In this document: positions 10,666 through 21,030 of the stretch, one piece after another
Layout: each line of letters opens with the position of its first letter
Numbering within the stretch: the first letter of the stretch is position 1
Origin: Ariolimax columbianus
Taxonomy: Eukaryota > Mollusca > Gastropoda > Stylommatophora > Arionidae
Reading direction: 5' to 3'
Assembly (NCBI GenBank): GCA_036924085.1
Contig: JAVGWX010000002.1
Span: 51,454,605 to 51,518,604 of the forward strand
DNA length: 64,000 nt
Translations under genes and position numbers: made by a program
The notes under the pieces: generated by a model
The model's input: the letters and a program-made list of their open reading frames with translations, nothing else
Told to the model about the DNA's origin: nothing
The model's database searches: none

Positions 10666-11235
10666 CATGTAACTCTAGGATAATCCAAATTGTCTCCATG
10701 TAACTCTATGGTAATCCATATTGTTTTCACATAACTCTAAGATGATCTAAATTGTCTCCATGTAACTCTATAATAATCCAAATTGTGCCAGTGTGACCCT
10801 TGGCCATTAAGATGTCCTCATGCAACGATTGGTCTACTTAAATTGTCGTCATGCTGTGTTAACCCCATTATCCTGACGAAATGCGGCTCTTGGCCTAACA
10901 ACTTGACGTCTCGCGACGAATGACCTAAAAACTTCACTTCTAGCGGCACATGGCCTAACAACTAGCCTTTATGCATCCCTTGGTCTATTAACTTAACTTA
11001 ATGCCACCTTTGGGTCATTTATGTCTCCGTGCCGTTTCTAGCTCATTAACTTGTATTAAACCGGCCCTTAGTTAATTAACTTGACTTTACGAAATCTTTG
11101 GCTCATCTTGTTCTCGTGAAACACTTGGCTCAATAAAGTGCCTTACTGCTTTGTAGGTCATTTATGCGCTGGTGCGATTCTGGTCTTATTAACTTGTCTT
11201 AAAGCAGCCCCAGGTGTAAGCAGATTGAGACGCCT
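10666..11235 (+). repeat. 32-40-bp minisatellite, right part, decaying
   Basis: Starts with clear units (CTCCATGTAACTCTAGGATA then ATCCAAATTGTC). Rightwards it becomes progressively degenerate, with units such as TTGGCCTAACAACTTGACG and TTGGCTCATCTTG. By 11100 only periodic GGCTCATTAACTTG-like words remain. Confidence 0.7.
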
Positions 11236-11574
11236 TCTATAAACGTTTGGTAGTTTGTATGCTAAACTTCAACTCACGTCCTGAGATTTCCAGTTATCAA
11301 ATTTGTGTGGGCGACTTTGGGCTTTAAATTAATTCACCTTCCACCGTCACTTCATTTGTTGATGCATACATAGGTCCCGTCCAAAATTGCTTCTGGATAG
11401 CATAACGAGCTTCTAGGAAATTCAAATTCCCCTCATTTGCAGTGATGTTCTATAGCAATGATTTTTATATAGGGAGGTTGTCAACTCTGTCAACAACCCT
11501 CTTTAGTCACTCCTTACGCCATGAAGGCAAGGAATCAGTGAACATTCTATTTGCCCAGTGAGCCACTCGAGTGA
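11236..11574. other. No gene or recognised repeat
   Basis: I see no recognisable protein, SINE landmark or array in this stretch. Confidence 0.4.
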
Positions 11575-11735
11575 TCAGTAAGCAGTTTATCGTTGTCTCG
11601 TATACAGTGAAAGACAGAGTCACACCTCACCTCACGTACACAGTGGCTGACAGTTTCACCTCACCTCATGTACACAGTGGAAGACAGTCTAACCTCACCT
11701 CACGTACACAGTGAAAGACAGTCTCACCTCACAAC
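11575..11735 (+). repeat. ~34-bp minisatellite, about 4 copies
   Basis: Repeats of CACCTCACCTCACGTACACA followed by GTGAAAGACAGTCT with small indels. Confidence 0.8.
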
Positions 11736-11780
11736 TCACAATCAAAAGCTATTTCTGTGATTTAATGAGCACGTGGGGGC

Positions 11781-12290
11781 ATGAGCTGCAGTGGGCAGCG
11801 TCCCATAGTTGACTGATAGTGTCAGGGCCAGCGAACCAGAGCTGCCAAGACCCTTCTACACCTCCGTGCGGTGATCTTGGATAACATGCTGCAACATATC
11901 ACACTTGCTAAGTAGAAGGAAAGGATGAAGAGGGAAGGCAAGCCCGGTACCCAAAAATGTCTGCTGAATTCGGATGTGTTGGACCGAAAGGTACAAATAT
12001 CGCAGTCAAGCTGTAACCTACGACACAACGCATTCCGTTCTCCGGACAACATCCTGCTTCTTGCTAAGCCATTTTCAGGGCTTGTTAGGGAGAGATTGAG
12101 AGCGTTCAGGGTTTGGTACGGAGAGAGTTTGAGAACGCTCAGGTTTTATAGGGAGAAAGATTGAGAACGTTCAGGGTTTGGTACGGAGAGAGTTTGAGAA
12201 CGAATGAAGAAGGAGAGGAAGGAGGAACAAGGAAGAAGAAAATAAAGAAAAAGAAGAAGAAAACGAAGAAGAAGATAAAGACGAATCAGC
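11781..12290 (+). mobile_element. SINE B with amplified 3' block and long purine tail
   Basis: Standard SINE B from ATGAGCTGCAGTGGGCAGCG to CCTGCTTCTTGCTAAGCC. The 3' block is then present about four times (12060-12190), each with GTTCAGGGTTTGGTACGGAG and AGAGTTTGAGAACG-type sequence in place of the usual single copy. It ends in a roughly 90-base GAA/GAAA-rich tail. CR1-like coding sequence begins about 70 bases downstream. Confidence 0.8.
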
Positions 12291-12359
12291 GTGTCGCCAA
12301 GTAGTTGTGAGCTTGCTGTACAAACCACACGTCCCAGGTTCAAATCTGCATCGCGCTTG

Positions 12360-13126
12360 GTCTCATCTAAAGCAGAAGTGGATATATTGAGGTCGGATTT
12401 ACATAAAATTCGAGAATGGTCTGAAAGCTGGCAATTGGAGTTTAATGTAGATAAATGTACAGTCATCCAAATGGGTAGATCCAATATAGAACATAATTAC
12501 AGAATGGGAGAGAACAATATTAGAAAGATAGATAAGAAAAGGGACCTAGGGGTCATAGAGATCATACAAGTAAAGTGAGTAAACAAGTCCAGGTAGCAGT
12601 GAATAAGGCAAATGCAATGTTACGTATACTAAAAAGAAATTTTAAACATAGGAGCAAGGAAGTGATAGTCAACCTCTATAAAACATTAGTTAGACTTAGA
12701 TTGGAGTACTACGTACAGGCGTGGAGTTCTTATCATAGAGGGGATATAAACATGCTGGAAAGCATACAAAAAAGAGCGACAAAGCTGATAGTGGGATTCC
12801 AGAATTGCATTTATGAGGGAAAACTCATAAAAATCGACCTCCAGTGTCTGGAAAAGAGAAGAATTCGAAGTGACTTGATACAGGTTTGTAAGATAATCAA
12901 AGGAACGGATAAATTAGACTATAACAAGTTTTTTTTCAAAATACAACCACACACAAGAACATGAGGGCATAGCTTCCAATTAACTAAAGAGAGGTCCAGA
13001 TTAGATGTTAGGAAATATTTCTTTAGTCAGAGAGTGGTGAATGCTTGGAATGCATTGCGACAGGAGGTAGTACAGGCAGGGACAAGTAATGCATTTAAGA
13101 ATAAATTGGATGAGCATCGCTTTTAG
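12360..13126 (+). pseudogene. CR1/L2-like LINE RT C-terminal region
   Basis: Translation gives RSDLHKIREWSESWQLEFNV and DKCTVIQMG, then KKRDLGVI, then across a frame change VQVAVNKANAMLRILKRNF, SKEVIVNLYKTLVRLRLEYY, QAWSSYHRGDINMLESIQKR and ATKLIVGFQN. After a stop at 12962 it continues SRLDVRKYFFSQRVVNAWNA and FKNKLDEHRF. These are the thumb and C-terminal landmarks of CR1/L2-type elements (typically DLGVxxS, LVRPHLEYCVQ, ERVQRRATKL, RRSRLDVRKYFFSQRVVNxW). The endonuclease and catalytic palm are absent, so it is 5' truncated. The frame change near 12570 and the stop make it non-functional. Confidence 0.8.
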
Positions 13127-13235
13127 AGCAAGGTAATGTAAATGAAACTGGGTGTATACAGACTCTGCAGAGTTTTCTAAACAAGTATAAAGACGTTAAG
13201 TTAAGGTTTGAAAATTCCGGCATGTCGTAGGCACG

Positions 13236-13275
13236 ACCGCTAGTTCCCGTCAACCCAGCTATAAATGGGTACTTG
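13236..13275 (+). mobile_element. SINE C body fragment
   Basis: The word CAACCCAGCTATAAATGGGT followed by ACTTGA matches the body motif shared with the SINE C copies at 29345, 58130 and 63575. No tRNA-like head was seen. Confidence 0.4.
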
Positions 13276-13343
13276 ATAAAGTAAGGGGACAATTTCGAAA
13301 TCGCCGCATACACTGGGGAGTTCGTGCTCTCTGGTTGTAATGT

Positions 13344-13435
13344 AATGAGCACATATAACGGTGACCAAGTGCAATGAGCACATATAAAGGTGACCAAGTG
13401 CAATGAGCACATATAACGGTGACCAAGCGCAACGA
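13344..13435 (+). repeat. 29-bp minisatellite, about 3 copies
   Basis: Units of AATGAGCACATATAACGGTG followed by ACCAAGTGC, 29 bases apart, lying directly at the truncated 3' side of the LINE-I fragment. The unit does not obviously come from LINE-I. Confidence 0.8.
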
Positions 13436-13439
13436 GCTG

Positions 13440-13920
13440 ATCCATCTGTACATTTTGCCAGATACTTCACTTCTTCGTAGCTTGACTTTAAGTCCTTTCC
13501 ACACCTTGTCAAATGTCTTCTCTAGATCCACCTAAACCGCTACTGTATGCTTTTTCTCTTGGTAAGCATCCTCTATTTCCTGTGCTATGAGAGTGATCTG
13601 GTCCTCAGTTGATCTGTGTTGTCTAAATCCTGCTTGATGTGGAATAAATGTGTTTTTCTTCCAGGTGCCACATCAGTCTGGTGTTTATCATACGCTCCAT
13701 CAGTTTGCCTACACAGCTAAGTAGACTGATGTATCCATTTGGATCTGTTCTATCTTTTTCTTTCTTTGGTACTGGTATAAGTACACCATCTTTCCATGCC
13801 GGCGGTACAATTCCCCTTTTCCAGCTTTGGTTCAGGACTGATAGTAACTTCCTCTTTGCTGTTTGGCCCAGCCCCATCAGCATTTCGTTTGTTACCCCAT
13901 CTTTTCCAGATACCTATTTG
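13440..13920 (-). pseudogene. LINE-I RT fragment
   Basis: Minus-strand translation gives LMGLGQTAKRKLLSVLNQSW, RGIVPPAWKDGVLIPVPKK, SLLSCVGKLMERMINTRLMW and LEKTFDKVWKGLKVKLRRSE. This is the fingers-palm part of LINE-I, more diverged from the 46-57 kb copies than they are from each other. The YRPI segment is shortened to YISLLS, and a frame change occurs near 13625. Both ends are truncated, so the catalytic FADD box is missing. Confidence 0.8.
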
Positions 13921-14689
13921 AATACGAGGATTCCAAGTAAGTCTATCAAGATTGCACAACACTACATACACCGATACCTGAAATAGACGCTTGATATAAT
14001 CCCACGATTTTCCATTTGCAATATCGGTCTGGAAGTTAGTATGTCGTGCATGTCAACCGTGCCTCCATTTATGTTGGGTACATAATATTTGAGCTGAAGT
14101 CATGTTCTTTTATGGGACGTACAAGCTAGAAGGAACATTCCTGAACACCCCGACTCTCATCAATTGGGCTTGTTATCTTCATCAGTTGGGCTTGTATCTT
14201 CATCGGTTGGGCTTGCATCTATACTGCAACTTCAACAATACACCGAGACACAGAGTTAAAATGACCATATTTTGTTACAAGAAGTTCCTTGTTTTAACGT
14301 AACATGGCCGGAATGTCTTGAATAATGTATTACTAATGTCTGTCCCTTAAGTGCTGTATCAAACTTTATTGGATCGTTTTCGACAAATTCATTTAAATTA
14401 ACATCAAAGGCACAGAATGCCAGTGGCTAAAAGAGGTAGCTCAGAAATACGACCGTATGTTACTGGGGCTCAAAACAGAAACACAGAAAAGAAAACACTG
14501 TAACCTGTAAAGCACGTCATAAAGAATAAGGATTAAGCGTAGCGCAGACTACTAATTTATGTAGGAAGTAAATGTCAGAATAACAGATACGAAGACATCT
14601 AACCTCATGGCAGCAGAAGGGCCACTAACAAGGTCAGAAATACATCAGACAAACACACTTTCCCTTTCTTTCTTAAAAAAACATCCCAT
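13921..14689. other. No gene; one short triplication
   Basis: A roughly 21-bp word (CATCAGTTGGGCTTGTATCTT) is repeated three times at 14157-14220. Nothing else is recognised. Confidence 0.4.
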
Positions 14690-15665
14690 ACACTACAAAC
14701 ATCACATGCACGATAAACATCACATTCATTATAAACATCACATTCATTATAAACATCACATATATTTAATTAATTACATTCACTACAAGCATCACCTACA
14801 TTACAAACATCACATACATTACAAACATTGAAAACATCACATGCATTTCATTCATTACATACACTACAAACATATCATACAATACATGCATCACATACAC
14901 TAACTTCATTACATACACTACATACGTTACATACGTTACATACACTACATACGTTACATACACTACATACGTTACATACGTTACATACACTACATACGTT
15001 ACATACACTACATACGTTGCATACATCACTTACACTACATACGTTACATACACTACATACGTTACATACACTACATACGTTACATACACTACATACGTTA
15101 CATACGTTACATACACTACATACGTTACATACACTACATACGTTGCATACATCACTTACACTACATACGTTACATACACTACATACGTTACATACACTAC
15201 ATAAGTTGCATACATCACATACACTACATACGTTACATACACTACATACGTTACATAGACTACATACGTTACATACATCACGTACACTACATACGTTACA
15301 TACACTACATACGTCACATACACTACATACGTTACATACACTACATACGTTACATACATTACATACACCACATACGTTACATACATTTCATACGTTAAAT
15401 ACACTACATGCATCACATTACACACGTTACATACACTACACACGTTACATACACTACATACATCACAAACATCACATACACTACTTTATCAAATTTGCTA
15501 CATGCACTATGTATACTAAATATATGAAATACACTGCATATACTACCTGTATCAAATTCACTACATTTATCAAATACACTACATTTATCAAATACACTAC
15601 ATTTACCACATTCTCTACATTTATAAAATACTCTTCATTCACTACATTCATCAAATACGCTACAT
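14690..15665 (+). repeat. 9/18-bp simple satellite (TACATACACTACATACGT)
   Basis: Nearly 800 bases of TACATACACTACATACGT units. The left margin is a variant ATTCATTATAAACATCAC form and the right margin decays into ACTACATTTATCAAATAC units up to 15665. Because units are multiples of nine, several frames stay open, including a 305-codon LHTLHT frame that is translated repeat. Confidence 0.9.
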
Positions 15666-16087
15666 ACACTTGTCATTGTATTGCAGTGTTCTGTACCTGT
15701 CACCTCAATGCCCCTATCGAAGCACAGGGCTGTCACTGTATCTAACTGTATACAGGAAGCCTGCACCAAGACATGTGTGATCTTGCAGTGGTAGCTTTTG
15801 TAGCAATTCGTTTGATATAATGAGGTTGCTATTCCCATGCCAAATCCTCTTTAGTTATTACATTTAGTTATTAGTTGTTACATGGCTACTATGCCGTCCT
15901 TGCTCGGTGCGACTTGCTTGATTTTTTGGTAGAATTACGAAAGAGCCGTAATGAGTTTCAATACATCGAGTAAACAAGATTGGTTGAAATCGTTAGAGTT
16001 AATCAGTTTACAATGATTTGCTCAAAAAATAGACAACTGTGAATTGGCAGATGCGTCAAAGCGAATGGGACCAAATTAAGATAAGTT
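15666..16087. other. No gene or recognised repeat
   Basis: I see nothing I can name. A 41-base stretch at 16012-16052 (AAATAGACAACTGTGAATTG) has a close partner at 17037-17077 (AAATAGACAAGTGTGAATTG), so the LINE-A fragment lies between two copies of a related sequence. Confidence 0.35.
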
Positions 16088-16995
16088 GACACGTTTAAAT
16101 ACCTCGGCACATACATAACATCAGAATAAACTTGCGATTACTAAACAAAATGCAGAATAGCCCAAGCAAAATCAGTCTTCTGGACCATGAAAGGAATATT
16201 GTGCAACAAAACCTTGTCGCTGGAACTGAGAAAGAGAGTCAGTGGATGCAACGTGGAACCAGTACTGACATATGACAGTGAATTATGGACAATCGGCAAG
16301 TAAGAATGCAGATCTTTGGAAGCAACGGAAATGTGGTTTTACAGAAGAATGTTGCGGATCACATGGACTGCAAGGAAGACTGATGATACCGTACTCGAGG
16401 AGGCACAAGTACAAGGAAGACTGATGATACCGTACTCGAGGACGCACAAGTACAAGGAAGACTGATGATACCGTACTCGAGGACGCACAAGTACAAGGAA
16501 GACTGATGATACCGTACTCGAGGAGGCACAAACACAAGGAAGACTGATGATACCGTACTCGAGGAGGCACAAGTACAAGGAAGACTGATGATACCGTACT
16601 CGAGGAGGCACAAACACAAGGAAGACTGATGATACCGTACTCGAGGAGGCACAAACACAAGGAAGACTGATGATACCGTACTCGAGGAGGCACAAACACA
16701 AGGAAGACTGATGATACCGTACTCGAGGAGGCACAAGTACAAGGACAACTTATTGCAAGGATCAGAACAAGGCAGTCATCCTTTTTGGGCATGTTGTGAG
16801 AAGAGGTGGCTTACAGAACGTTGTGACAACGGGAAAGATAGCAGGACAGAGAGACAGAAGATGGTCCAGAGAGAAGATCTTGGACAACCTGAGAGAATGG
16901 CAAGGGCGATGATCAACAACAGAGTTGGTAAACGACGCATGTGATAGAAATGGAAGAAATTCCATGATCGCCAAAGCCAACCGACAGGGCACCTG
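16088..16995 (+). pseudogene. LINE-A-like RT C-terminal half, expanded internally
   Basis: Translation gives DTFKYLGTYITSE, then KSVFWTMKGILCNKTLSLEL, VEPVLTYDSELWTIGK, LEATEMWFYRRMLRITWTAR, KTDDTVLEEAQVQ and, after the array, GQLIARIRTRQSSFFGHVVR, RGGLQNVVTTGKIAGQR and MIAKANRQGT with a stop. These follow the usual order of this LINE lineage (FKYLGSxI, RKISLExRKR, LLYGSExWTI, EMWFLRRMLRISWT, FFGHVIRRGGLENL, TGKxEGxR). Stops at about 16125 and 16300 and the array at 16371-16743 destroy the frame. The catalytic palm is missing. Confidence 0.8.
16371..16743 (+). repeat. 41-bp minisatellite grown inside LINE-A coding sequence
   Basis: Nine copies, exactly 41 bp apart, of AAGGAAGACTGATGATACCG plus TACTCGAGGAGGCACAAGTA and one base. 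Differences are mostly GTAC/ACAC and AGG/ACG. One frame of the unit reads TDDTVLEEAQVQG, the segment expected right after RITWTARK in this RT, and the single-copy LINE sequence resumes after the last unit. The open frames on both strands here are translated repeat. Confidence 0.95.
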
Positions 16996-17236
16996 ATGAT
17001 GATGATTTGACAGAGAAACTGTACTTGAGTTTATCACTTTAGAATGAGATGCTCGACAAATAGACAAGTGTGAATTGGCAGGAACAACTTTACTTGAACA
17101 AAAAACGAAAATGGCTCATCAAACCGAACTGGGCCCACCTCATTATGTACTCAGTCCCTTTTATTGCTGAACGTGCCATAGACAAAGCACGAACTCCGTA
17201 GTTCCGACGGCAAATCCTAATTTTTTCCTATGACTT

Positions 17237-17345
17237 CGACTGATGCCCATTTACAGCTGGGTTAACTGTAAGAAGTGACCAACCAAAAGTAAACCTACGA
17301 CAAGCCCGGTCTGTTAAAACCAAGCGTGAGGTGATTTGTCCATGG
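17237..17345 (-). mobile_element. SINE C body fragment
   Basis: CAGTTAACCCAGCTGTAAAT followed by GGGCATC (minus strand) matches the SINE C body motif. The surrounding sequence is too diverged to set ends. Confidence 0.35.
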
Positions 17346-17399
17346 CACATTGGGTCGTCTGGCGGCCAATCGTAAAGTAATAACTAGTTTATTGTGGGA

Positions 17400-17995
17400 C
17401 GCCACCTGAAGATGTGTAGAAGGATCCAGCATTAATAATAAAATGTACTTACCGTAGAGTACATCGGCGCTGTCAGCAGCATGGTCATAAAGCTAGCAAC
17501 ACCTTCTTCAAATACCGGAAGCAACAACTGCAGTGGTAGTCCAGAACACAACGTCAGTAATCCACCGAAATGTCTATTTATTGCTAGTTACCAATGGCAA
17601 CAATACGCAGCACAATTTATATTCAAATCGAATTGTTTAAAATGGTGTTAAATTGTATGTCTTCTGGAGATCAACTTGATCGACAAAGGCTATTAGCTTT
17701 TCTGGTGTATAGCTGCTAAACAGAATGTAATAACTAGTCTATTGTATGACGTCATCTAAAGCTGTGTAGAAGGATCGAGTAATTATTATTAAAGAATGCT
17801 TGAGTTAAGTCTGCTCAGATTGGCGCACACATAAGATGATGACACTATTATCGTTCATTCACGAATACGTGGAATGTGTACATTATCTTATTAATTAACG
17901 GCACTTTTATTGCTCCTTCAGAAATTCGTGGAATGTGTACATTATCTTATTAATTAACGGCACTTTTATTTGCTCCTTCAGAAATACGTGAGATG
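17400..17995. repeat. Local duplications, no gene
   Basis: A roughly 65-bp segment at 17385-17440 (TAGTTTATTGTGGGACGCCA, GTGTAGAAGGATCCAG) recurs diverged at 17735-17795. A 63-bp tandem duplication containing TGGAATGTGTACATTATCTT and ATTAATTAACGGCACTTTTA occupies 17865-17995. Confidence 0.65.
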
Positions 17996-18165
17996 TATAC
18001 AAGACAAAGGCAAAGACCGCCGTCCATCGTAGACGATGATGGCATAATTAATTTTGCTAGAGGTATTCTGAGTAAGGATTAACTGCGCTTCTTTTTATCC
18101 TCACTCTCTCGTCTCGTGCCGCCCGACCACAGTGGCAAGTCAAGGACAAGATGAGTAGGGGGCGA

Positions 18166-19728
18166 CTACGAGATGCTTTTCGTTATAAAGCTTAGGGTAG
18201 TAACTCTCCTTTCTTTTTCAGTCTGGCAGTTTTTGTTTCCAATACCTGGTATATTTTCTACCACCTCTGGAAATATATCCTGCCTCCAGGTAGGTTTTCG
18301 TACAGTAGTGATGGGTTTTGGTGTTGTTAGTGCGTTTATGGGATCTTCGTGCATCTTTGCTTTGGCTATTTCTGCAAAGTTTCTCCGCTTTAGTTTCCCA
18401 TTTCCCAAATTGTTTAGTCTCTGGTGCATTGGATGGTCAGTCAGTCTTCGGAGTTTCTCTGACTGCAGCTGGGCTCTGCAGTCTCTTCTATCGGTCATGG
18501 ATTGCAGTTTTGTAATCTTTTCAAGTTCTACAATTGGCGTTGACTTCATGCCTCCTGTTATAACTCTCATGGCTTGGTTTTGAAGTTTGCTAACTTTATC
18601 GAAGTTCACCTTTGCTGCTGTTGTCCATGCCGCAATGCCATACTCGAGAACTGGTCTCACTCTTCCAGTGTACAGTTTCTTTAGTATGCCTTCGTCTGCT
18701 CCCCAGCTTGTGCCAGCAAGTTTCCTCATGATTGTCATTCTTTCTCTGGCTCTCATTCGGTTTCTCTCGATCTGACTTTTCCATGTCATGCGCCGATCAA
18801 ATGTGACTCCCAGATAGGTTGGGTTGTCGTTTGGCTGCAGGAATTTGCCATTTAAGCTTAATTTGGTATTTGGGGTTTTATTGAAAGCGAGAATATTGTG
18901 CATGTGGTTTTCTCCTCGTTTATTTTGACCAGCCATGAGTTCGCCCACTCTTCCAGCGATGTTAGGGCCTGCTGCATCCGATTTCTTGCTATGGTGAGAT
19001 TCTTTTTCAGAGGTCCACATAGCCAGATCGTCTGCAAACATTGAGCTTTGGACTCTCCTTGGTATATTCTCTGTAATGTCGTTTATATATACCAGGAAGA
19101 GTGTGGGTGACAGTACTCCCCCTTGGGGTACTCCCTGCTCGAGTGTCACCTTTTTGCTCATTTGCCCTTGTACTTGGACTCTGGTCGTTCTTTGTTTGAG
19201 GTAGTGGTTGATCCACTTGTACATTTTCCCACAAACATCACTTCTTCTTAGCTTGACTCTAAGTCCGTCTTTCCAGACTTTGTCAAATGCCTTTTCCAGA
19301 TCCACCCAAACAGCTACTGTGTGTTTCTGTGCCTGGTAGGCATCTTCTATTTCCTGGGCTATAAGGATGACCTGGTCCTCAGTGGATCTGTGCTGTCTAA
19401 AGCCGGCTTGCTGTGGAATTAGTATTCGTTTTTCTTCCAGATGCCACATCAGTCTGGTGTTTATCATACGTTCCATCAGCCTGCCGACACAGCTCCATTT
19501 GGATCTGTTTTGTCCTTTCCTGTTTTTGGTACTGGTACCAGTATTGCGTCTTTCCATGCCTGGGGTACAATTCCCCTTTTCCAGCTTTGGTTCAGGACCG
19601 ATAGCAGTTTCTTCTTCGCTGTTTGGCCCAGCCCCATCAGCATTTCGTTTGTTATCCCGTCTTTTCCGGGAGATTTCCTTTTCTTTAATGTTCTCATAGC
19701 CTCTTCCATTTCGCTCATTGGAACGCAC
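18166..19728 (-). pseudogene. LINE-I RT pseudogene with compensating frameshifts
   Basis: One 520-codon frame stays open but is not one protein. Its first roughly 70 codons read out of frame until a 22-bp deletion near 19493 (the YRPISLL segment) restores the true frame at SCVGRLMERMINTR. In-frame motifs then follow: QAGFRQHRSTEDQ, VDLEKAFDKV, EQGVPQGGVLSP and catalytic FADDLAMW. An extra T at about 19003-19007 shifts the frame again until a further indel near 18865 restores it at TKLSLNGKF. TYLGVTFDRRMTW, LEYGIAAW and ITGGMKSTPIVELE follow. The open length is therefore misleading. RNase H is absent. Confidence 0.85.
18170..19722 (-). mobile_element. LINE-I copy, truncated at both ends
   Basis: Very similar to the young LINE-I copies but running only from the SPGKDG region (19700) to just before RNase H (18170), where similarity stops abruptly in the ITKSYPS segment. 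Loss of the 3' end is unusual for target-primed insertion, which normally truncates the 5' end, so a later deletion or rearrangement is likely. I see no target-site duplication at the two ends. Confidence 0.85.
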
Positions 19729-19807
19729 TATAGAAAGTATAGAATTAACTGTTGATCATTTATATGTTATTGTCAATTCTCACAATTTCAGGAATAAATT
19801 AAACCTA

Positions 19808-19876
19808 TTTTTATTCCATAGTAGAGACAACTCAGACTTCGAGATCGAGATGAGAGTTGTCTACTATGGAATAAAA
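19808..19876. repeat. Near-perfect 25-bp inverted repeat (hairpin)
   Basis: The left arm TTATTCCATAGTAGAGACAA and the right arm TTGTCTACTATGGAATAAAA are reverse complements except for a two-base bulge, around a roughly 20-base loop. It could be a small foldback element or a chance palindrome. The rest of 19723-20160 holds nothing I recognise. Confidence 0.75.
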
Positions 19877-20165
19877 CAATTATTTTCTGTTTTCGATCAC
19901 TACTTGTACTGAATTCTTCACTAATGACAACAACTAAAAGACAATGTCCTTAACCTATTCACTCTGGAATACGTTATGCCACTGAAAACATATATTATCG
20001 CAATGTGCAACTATCAATAAGAAGTATAGGGATAGTTATATATTCCAATTCCAGTGCAGACTCCGCAACGAAGTTTGGCTGCAATTGACCTCCAATTTCC
20101 TTTCTCTTGGCTTGACGACACTCTGCCAGACTGACATTAGTCCATGTTTTGATGTTGCTCTAAGA

Positions 20166-20320
20166 TCGTGAGACTTAGAACGGGACATTGCAGACTCAAG
20201 GTCCACCTCCACAAAATGAGGTTAGAGACACCGCCACATGCGATTGTGGAACACCTAGGCTAACACCAAAACATGTCCTGCAGGACTGTCCTACCTATGC
20301 AGATCAAAGACAGGCAGTCT
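20166..20320 (+). pseudogene. LINE-I C-terminal fragment
   Basis: Translation gives VRLRTGHCRLKVHLHKM and, after a one-base shift, DTATCDCGTPRLTPKHVLQD followed by CPTYADQRQ. This matches FRLRTGHNRLRYHL and ECPCGTGKMTAEHLLQNCPT of LINE-I, including the C-x-C...H...C residues. It is diverged and isolated. Confidence 0.7.
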
Positions 20321-20375
20321 GTGGGAGGGGAGGGGAGGGGAGAGAGAGAGAGAGAGAGAGAGAAGAGAGAGATCA
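20321..20375 (+). repeat. GGGGA/GA microsatellite
   Basis: GGGGAGGGGAGGGG followed by about 12 GA dinucleotides, immediately after the LINE-I C-terminal fragment. Confidence 0.9.
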
Positions 20376-20718
20376 TGCTCGATAAGCTGTTTCCAAATCC
20401 TCGTGAGTTCTCTACTTCTCTCTTCGCTCTATAATTTTTATCATCTCAGAAGATTTGGTTTTGTTTCAAAGTTGGAATGTGGGATGTTTGTTTTAGATTT
20501 CTGGCTATTGCCTGGCCCATGATTGGGTCTGCTGTTGCAGGATCTTTTGTTTTTGACATGAAGTGGTTTTTCTTTAATCTCCGTCTTCCCGTGCGTTTGA
20601 TACGGTCCTATATTGGATGATCTTGTATATGTTTGAACTTCTGGGGTGTTTTTTGGTCTATGCTGGTCTCCATACTATCGATTTTTGTGATGTTATCCAT
20701 ATCATTTATTGGTGGCAG

Positions 20719-20839
20719 GTTAAAGAGGATCTACTAAGTCAAGTCACCATTAATAAGCCTATACAAGCTACAGGTGAAACATCTGCACCTGACGCGCTTG
20801 CTGTGCTCTTGGAAACAGGCAGAAGCCTCACCAACGAGG
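20719..20839 (+). other. Possible single exon, unsupported
   Basis: A 121-base stretch is bounded by GGTGGCAG at its left (acceptor-like) and CGAG/GTGAGG at its right (donor-like). It stays open as VKEDLLSQVTINKPIQATGE and so on to RSLTNE. The composition is more protein-like than its surroundings, but I recognise no family and there is no second exon nearby. It may well be chance or old transposon. Confidence 0.15.
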
Positions 20840-21030
20840 TGAGGATCTACTAATTGATTCCCATAGCTATGAGCATAATGCGAAGCTTGGCATTGCGTAA
20901 CAGCCATTAGAGTATATGTTCCACCTTTTCAGTACTCCTTTAGATATAAAAAGAGCCACTGTAAACTGCTAGCAGAGAAACAGCGAAAAGAGTGAAGAAC
21001 TCAGCACGAGTACCTTCAAACAAGAACTTA

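Noticed and set aside
14828..15745. 305-codon open frame of LHTLHT repeats
   Set aside because: It is the translation of the 9/18-bp TACATACACTACATACGT satellite. Other frames and the opposite strand are open for the same reason.
16371..16743. CRISPR-like array of regular repeats
   Set aside because: Units are directly adjacent with no unique spacers. The same holds for the other regular arrays (34995-35310, 42905-43065, 32909-33260).
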